This document shows positions 58,181 to 64,000 of a stretch of 64,000 nt of DNA, one piece after another. The stretch covers positions 434,001 to 498,000 of the forward strand of contig NW_026570312.1 of NCBI RefSeq assembly GCF_019649055.1. The letters run 5' to 3'. The notes below the pieces were generated by a model. That model saw nothing but the letters and a program-made list of their open reading frames with translations, was not told the origin of the DNA and did no database searches. A program made the translations under genes and the position numbers. The first letter of the stretch is position 1. The number at the start of each line of letters is the position of its first letter. The stretch comes from Paramacrobiotus metropolitanus. Its lineage: Eukaryota; Tardigrada; Eutardigrada; Parachela; Macrobiotidae.

Positions 58181-61100
58181 TGTACGGTACGATCAAACTT
58201 AATTTAGTTTACGATATGTATGACAACGGTACGGTTTTTTTTTCTCTGGGTACATTTTATTTTCGCGTAATGAGCAACAAAACTTTTCACACATTCTACA
58301 TAAGATTTTGAGAGGCTAAAAACACAAGCGAGTAACACAGCAACATCTACAAACACAGGCGGGCGAATAACGGTTCGGTTAGTATTACACTCTTCTGCGG
58401 CTGTTTCGGTTTGTCAACTTGTCAAATCGGTTTCTTATTAGGAGACAGCGCGCGGCGCTGCTATGAATGCAGGGCCGGTATAAATACCAGTTGTGGCGAT
58501 TTCGTGGCACCGGAAGCACTCACCGTTGTCTGTCCGGAAAGGACGCAGAATGGCCTATAGATGAAAGTACCCGAATGCACGTCAGTTAATTCTTTAGAAT
58601 GTACGTAGGATTAAAACACTGGAAATCGACCGCGCCGGTCGATCCGTGGTGCGTTAAAGCGAAGCATCTACTGTTTTTCTAATTCTACATTATTAACTGA
58701 CCTGAGCGAGACTGAAACATGAGCACCATATTTAGCGTGTTGCACAATGCAGTCAGTAGTGCTGTGCATGTGAATGATGATATCTGTGAATTCGATAAGT
58801 TGATGCCGATCAACTTATGGAAATCATGCAAATGCGTGAAACCAAAGCATTAAAAAATTTTGTGAAAATTCTAATCGCCAATCCCGATGCAGAGCGTTAT
58901 CTCACATGGACTTTGTACCACAAAATCTGTAGATGCACAACGGTGTGCATGATCAGCGTGTTAAGATTCTAGAGACATACAGTACTTATTGTAGAGTACT
59001 AACGTTCCATGAGTAATGTACGCCGTTTTCATGTACTTAGCTGGTACAGTACATGTTTGCTTCTTCCGTTTTGAGCTTACTAATTGGTTGTTGGCATACG
59101 CCGTATTATGACATCGGCGGTGTTTTCTGTTTCTGAACTTTCCCATGTTAAAGCAGAGAAGTGGGCATCTGTTTTTGATAGAAAAAGTTAGTCTTGACTA
59201 AAGTGATGTGTGAACTTGCAATTGCTAATAAGAACTTGTGTTATGAAAGCTCTCGTGTCTTCTGTAGCGAAAACATTAGTGTGTTTACCTACCGGAAGTC
59301 ACAATTAATCTGGATAACTAGTTTTATTAACTGCATCATCCAGATCGTATTCGTGCACGTAGTTGGATAACTGGTAAAGTGTTTTACTAGTTATCAGTGG
59401 ATTAGGCATAAGAAATAGTTCGTAGTGTTTATTTCCCACTTTATCTACTGAACCTCGGTAATACCGACGCCGGAATCCCATATTCATGAAATCTGCGAGT
59501 TATGGAATGAAATAATCTTATCGAAAGAATCATATTCTTCAGTAAACACGTTCAAGAATGCCCTCGACCCAGTGCTAATCTGTAACCCGAACAGGGGTTG
59601 TTTGGGCCTGTCAAACTCCCCTGTTCGGGACCAGAAACGAAGTCCGAGGTGCCATTGTGCGGGCCAGAGAGCTCAGGCCTACCGGCAAACGGGCGGAAGG
59701 CCTATTTGTAGACCCACTCTGAGCAAGTTCTGGTTCCGCCTGGGCCTATCTAAACACGATATGTAGCAGCGTTCTGGCCCAGTCCAAACATTAAAATTAC
59801 TTTGAATTTGCGGTTGCTTTTTCGTTTTATATTTTACATGTTTACTTGAATCGAATGCTGCTTTGCATGATTTAAGTAACCTATTAAGCTTTATTTATGA
59901 TCACGTAGCGCATCATATGCACTGATCATAGGTCTGCGTTAATCACGTCATAAACATAAAAACATGATGCACAGCGTATATATAACTACATTTATTTCTT
60001 AACATTTCGGTGCAAAAATTCGTAATTAACATCCGCATCAGCTCTGTTCGAAAACGCCCTCCGACTCGATGGCATACAGCTTCTCTCGCTACTTCTTCTC
60101 ATCGGAAATATTCGGCAGCAATCGGTAGGTTTATAAACGGCAGCGGGCAGGAGTTCGTGAAAAATTTTCATCGGATAATGGAGAATCTATGCGCAAAATC
60201 CTGAAATTAAATAACAAACTTATTGATCAACTCAATAGTTAATAAAAAATTATTTATTATTTAGAATCAATAATTTACTGCATTCTGAAAATAATTAAAA
60301 TGAGCCTACAAATGATTTGGGTTTTCTCCACAAACTGGAACCTACATATACACCGTACACGCGAAGAAAATCATAATAATGCACGACAATAATTAAACAT
60401 TTAAAAATAAAACAAAAATAGAAATTTAACTATCAGTAAAAAGTTGAAACAAAGTTCCCAATATGCAAATAAAATATACAGCACATTTGTTTGCATATGG
60501 CTTTCAAAGTACTTTTAACGCAACGCACGCACCTGCACGGGAATATCCTGTTTATCAGTTACTTATGATTTCCACATTTTCCGGAACTTCTTTCTCTTGT
60601 TGGACATATACCATGGGAGGTTTCGACAAGGTGGAAAAAAGTTTTTCGACGATCAGACAGCTGACGCAAGTCCAAAGTTGGCAAAACCCACGAACCGTTG
60701 CAACAGTAAACGCTAAACTGCATGAAATAACAGCACAAAGTCATGCAGCGCTATGAACCATCTACCAGGAGCAGTCTTTATAGGTCTGGTGTACACTAAA
60801 ATGCCTTTGTGATTACAATAATTAAAAGGAGAAACAGAGGATATCGTAAAACTTAAAAGAAGCGGAAGAAGAGAATTTATAAATTTGCGCTTTGTAGCTG
60901 CATGAGCAACAAATAAGTACATGTGATCATGACATCTACAGCAACGGTAGTACCGCCTCCAAGCGCGGGAAAGCGAACTACCACGGCTGGCAGTTTCCAA
61001 ATAGCATCGAAATGTTTCAGTAAATTATGCTTTAATAATGATATTTATTTAACTGCTTACGAATATATTATTTATTTTTTCAATGTGCTAATTCAGGTTT

Positions 61101-61219
61101 CAACTTTGTATTTATAGAACTATGTATAGTTCATTAATATATTTTAAATAATATAGATATACACGCAATGATCTGCAGCGCGTACGTTGTGTCATACGTT
61201 TCAAGCAAACGTGAATGAT
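58181..61219. other. No confident gene
   Basis: AT-rich DNA. A TATA-like GGTATAAATACC at about 58478-58489 precedes a short stretch related to the Cys-containing frame of the duplicated repeat, but no open frame follows. 59588-59627 is a hairpin of the form GAACAGGGG...CCCCTGTTC. Confidence 0.35.
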
Positions 61220-61265
61220 CATTATAATGACTATTATTATTATTATTTTATTATTATTATATTAC
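61220..61265. repeat. (TTA)n microsatellite
   Basis: An interrupted run of TTA/TAT trinucleotides. Confidence 0.85.
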
Positions 61266-61986
61266 GGAACTTTTTCGACCGGATACACGGGCGTAGTACA
61301 TGCATGCATATACTTGCTGCCGGTCTGGCGGGTCAGCACAGAATAAACCAAAAGCTGTTTCATTGGGCGGGGTATTTCTTTACTATCAAAACTATCCTTT
61401 GTGATTCAATAGGAACTGTGCAGTCGGCACCGCTAGATTTTGTTGGCTGAATTGAATAAATAAAGAAGTCTTTATTAAATTTGTGGGCCAGAACTACGAT
61501 TTTCTGGGCCAGAATATTTCAGCGCCACGCTGGGCAAGTTCTTCCCACGAATCTGAACCAGATCTGGCCCACAATACGTTGGCCCAGAAGTGCCATTATC
61601 CTGGAACAGAAAATGTTCCAGATAGGCCAGAGTATTTCGTGCCCCGACCTGGCTTAATTTCGTTTCTAGAAATTGCACTGGGGACAGAGTCACCTGGAGT
61701 AGACTGCAGTGGAGTAAGCTGCAGCGTACCAAGAAAAACTGCGATACCGACCTGTTGTACTAAATTTTAAATTGTATAATATTTCTACTGACAACGAACG
61801 ACTTTGACGACTGCTTCCACTTTGTTTTTGCATGTTTTTGTTTGCCGAAATATGAGCATCTAACACGTAAACGTGTAATGACCTTTAACAAATGTTAAAA
61901 CTTTTTCTTTTTGATAATTTCAACTTTTGTTCCTTTTGTCTCGAGTGTCAAATGCTTTGAGGGGACCGTGTCCCGATGCATAAGAC
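61266..61986. other. GGGCCAGAA-rich stretch; no gene
   Basis: GGGCCAGAA and TGGCCCA phrases occur in both orientations at about 61485-61640. Similar phrases lie at about 59620-59780, so this is probably a small inverted-end repeat family. Confidence 0.4.
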
Positions 61987-62017
61987 AATAAATTCAAATT
62001 CAAATTCAATTCAATTT
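61987..62017 (+). repeat. Retroelement-type tail (AATTCA)n
   Basis: AATAAATTCAAATTCAAATT and continuing repeats follow a short GC-richer stretch (GAGGGGACCGTGTCCCGATGC). Tails of this form end many non-LTR elements and their SINE partners, so a short element probably ends here on the plus strand. Confidence 0.5.
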
Positions 62018-63259
62018 GGATGGTCATCTAGTACGGTAGATGTGGTGCATCTTCCGTATAGCATGTCAGTACTGTATTATGTTCCTACAGAATTAACGTG
62101 ACTGCTAGCAACACTATCACTGGCAGTTTCCGCATGAGTCATATGCAGTGACTCAGCCCGCCCGCCGGGCAGCCCGCGGCTCACTGCCCATCAAAAACAC
62201 AAGCAAGCACAAGCAGGAATATTAGGAAGATAACGCAAGCATTCGCATCGTGGTTATGTCTGAGCGTGCAAAACTCATGGTGTCTGTTTGGCTAGCGCTG
62301 ATGTTTTAGTAAAATTGACAAGAAATTGTTTTTCCCTGTTATACGGAAGTTTCATTACTAAAAATCTTGAAATATTCACTAACGCTTTGTATACTACTTT
62401 AACATTCGTGCCCGAAATTAATTTGAATTTTTCAATTGCGTGCTAAAAAGCAATTAAATTAAGTCGGTTAATTATACAACAGACCAGACGTTGACTGTAA
62501 TTTCTTAAAAAATTAACTACTTTACGAAATTAGAAACAGACTTCAATTTAGGTAAAATTGCAAATAATAATAAGCGAATTAGCGATTAAACATGTCCTGA
62601 TCAGTAATAACCAATTATCGTACAGCAAACTGGTGTACACTCATGAAAAAGCAATCTGACCGAACCGAATAAAAATTATCATCGGTATATATTGCGGTGT
62701 GTAATTGTACTGTGCAGTTAATGTAGTAAATAATCAAATAATAAGTGTGTATACGCATTGGTGTGAGTGCTGAGCCAGTGGTAGCGTTAACACTGACAGT
62801 TTCCATATATAATTCTGTAAAACCATAATAACGTACTCGTACGATGTTACCTTCTGCCGAATTGAATAAAGAATTTTATTAGAAAAAAAGCGAAATGTTT
62901 GCGATTATATATAGCTTCTTTCCGTGACCTTTGCAACGGCACGATGCCTTCCGCCGGGCACCACGGCTTCACCGGGCAGAGAATGCTCTCGCGCAACTAT
63001 CATTATCTTTCAGCATTTTCTTGTGAAATCTCCCCCGCGGATCTTGTCCCGCTGGATATCAGTTTTATGTATATATCGCACACCTGCACTGCAGAATAAT
63101 TAACCATATAAATATTGTTCACCGCAGGTGTGTTATTACAAAATAAAGCAGCATTTCTTTTGGATTTTCAAAGACTAGCAGAAACCAGATCCCGCCTAAT
63201 TGTGGACCTCGTAAATGACCGTAAAAACTATGTACCCAGAACAAAGTTACTGTATAACA
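62018..63259. other. No gene seen
   Basis: AT-rich DNA with no coding exon or recognised repeat, apart from a GC-rich patch at about 62158-62185 (CCCGCCCGCCGGGCAGCCCG). Confidence 0.35.
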
Positions 63260-63547
63260 GAAAAACTTCCTCTATGCAATCCTGATCGGGAATCGTGTTC
63301 AATGCTCATTTCTCTGGAATAATATTCCGGGGAACGAATAGCGTGGAAGTTAAATGTTTCCGCCCACCAGATCCGCATCCTCGTGAGACGGATGAAGCGT
63401 AGTACGCGCTGCCTGGAAAAACGGTTGTCGCTACCGGCATGAACATGTTGACCTGCAGCAGCTGGCGTCAAGCGGGTAATCTGCCGGTAATATTAATGCC
63501 GGAAACGTATCGATCCCCGACAACATGCGTGCACGAAATAATTATAA
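63260..63547. repeat. Retroelement tail fragment and dispersed repeat
   Basis: 63260-63300 (AAAAACTTCCTCTATGCAAT, minus strand) matches the retroelement 3' tail at 33252-33300. 63324-63547 is the second copy of the repeat at 50370-50613. Confidence 0.65.
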
Positions 63548-63850
63548 GAATCTTTTAGTGGGCACACTGGGCAGTATGTTCACCATAGAGCATTGTGCAG
63601 GGCTTCATTAATAAGATTTTAAATACCGAAAAAACAACCAGAATCGATGTCATTTGCGTGGACACAATAGATATTATTCTAACATCATTTATTAAATTTA
63701 ATTTTCTGTATTTTTTTTGTTTTGTTTTCATCGTATTCTGAAAACGATGGTCTCTTTCCATTTCTCACCGTTAAAATTCTTATGCCCGATGTACTTTATT
63801 TCAGTAGCACGATAACAAATATCAAGACCTTACTCCGGTTACCGATACAA

Positions 63851-63929
63851 CGCTAAAATTAAGAATGCTTAATAAACCAGTACATAAAAGTTTTATGTAC
63901 TGGTTTATTAAGCATTCTTAATTTTAGCG
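63851..63929. repeat. Perfect 39-bp-arm palindrome with 1-base spacer
   Basis: Arms 63851-63889 and 63891-63929 are exact reverse complements around a single G. The arm begins CGCTAAAATTAAGAATGC. Absence of any mismatch suggests recent origin or correction between arms. Confidence 0.95.
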
Positions 63930-64000
63930 TACGTACCACAGTGTATTGTACCGGCAGAGTAGAATATTTGCCCGTATTTAAGATAATCATTATGTATTGT

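Noticed and set aside
1-64000. tRNA, rRNA or CRISPR features
   Set aside because: No cloverleaf with conserved A and B boxes, no rRNA core motif and no regular direct-repeat array with unique spacers was recognised.

Overview
The window is eukaryotic nuclear DNA from an invertebrate animal. Genes are split by short GT-AG introns (about 80-775 bp), protein families are metazoan (astacin metalloproteases, serpins, an SLC13-type carrier, an EB-like secreted protein), and most of the remaining DNA is decayed transposable elements and dispersed repeats. An ecdysozoan such as a tardigrade or small arthropod would fit, but nothing in the sequence fixes the species. I see no rRNA, tRNA or CRISPR array and no bacterial-style operon.

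Layout. 0-5 kb: remains of an SLC13 transporter (+), isolated GC-rich minus-strand exons (one with a ubiquitin-interacting motif, one coiled coil) and a 617-bp foldback repeat. 8-10 kb: a broken serpin-like gene (-). 10.1-12.6 kb: two foldback elements whose arms are inverted short tandem repeats around a core of 9-bp repeats. 14.6-24.4 kb: a degenerate Ty3/gypsy-type LTR retroelement (-) whose 3' part is missing and which abuts a fragment of an astacin-LRR gene. 24.8-25.3 kb: a two-exon secreted cysteine-rich protein. 25.6-36 kb: non-LTR retroelement debris, copy A of a 2.6-kb duplicated repeat, and several 3' fragments of one retroelement family. 36.1-36.5 kb: the last two exons of an unidentified gene.

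38.5-49.1 kb is the gene-rich core. Two adjacent co-oriented genes encode astacin proteases fused to leucine-rich-repeat-like ectodomain modules. The first (five exons, 939 residues) is predicted secreted and has an intact zinc/catalytic motif. The second (five exons, 703 residues) keeps the zinc histidines but has Leu in place of the catalytic Glu, and it ends in a transmembrane helix and cytoplasmic tail. A complete two-exon intracellular-type serpin lies next on the opposite strand. The pair looks like a tandem duplication that produced a secreted active enzyme and a membrane-anchored pseudoprotease. The third family fragment at 14.6 kb shows the family was once larger here.

50-64 kb: mostly repeats. 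These are another copy of the retroelement C-terminal domain, copy B of the 2.6-kb repeat split by a nested 1.46-kb insertion, hairpin-bearing modules repeated several times, and a perfect 39-bp-arm palindrome near the right end. Exon models were built by hand from splice consensus, phase agreement and family resemblance; no transcript evidence or database search was available.
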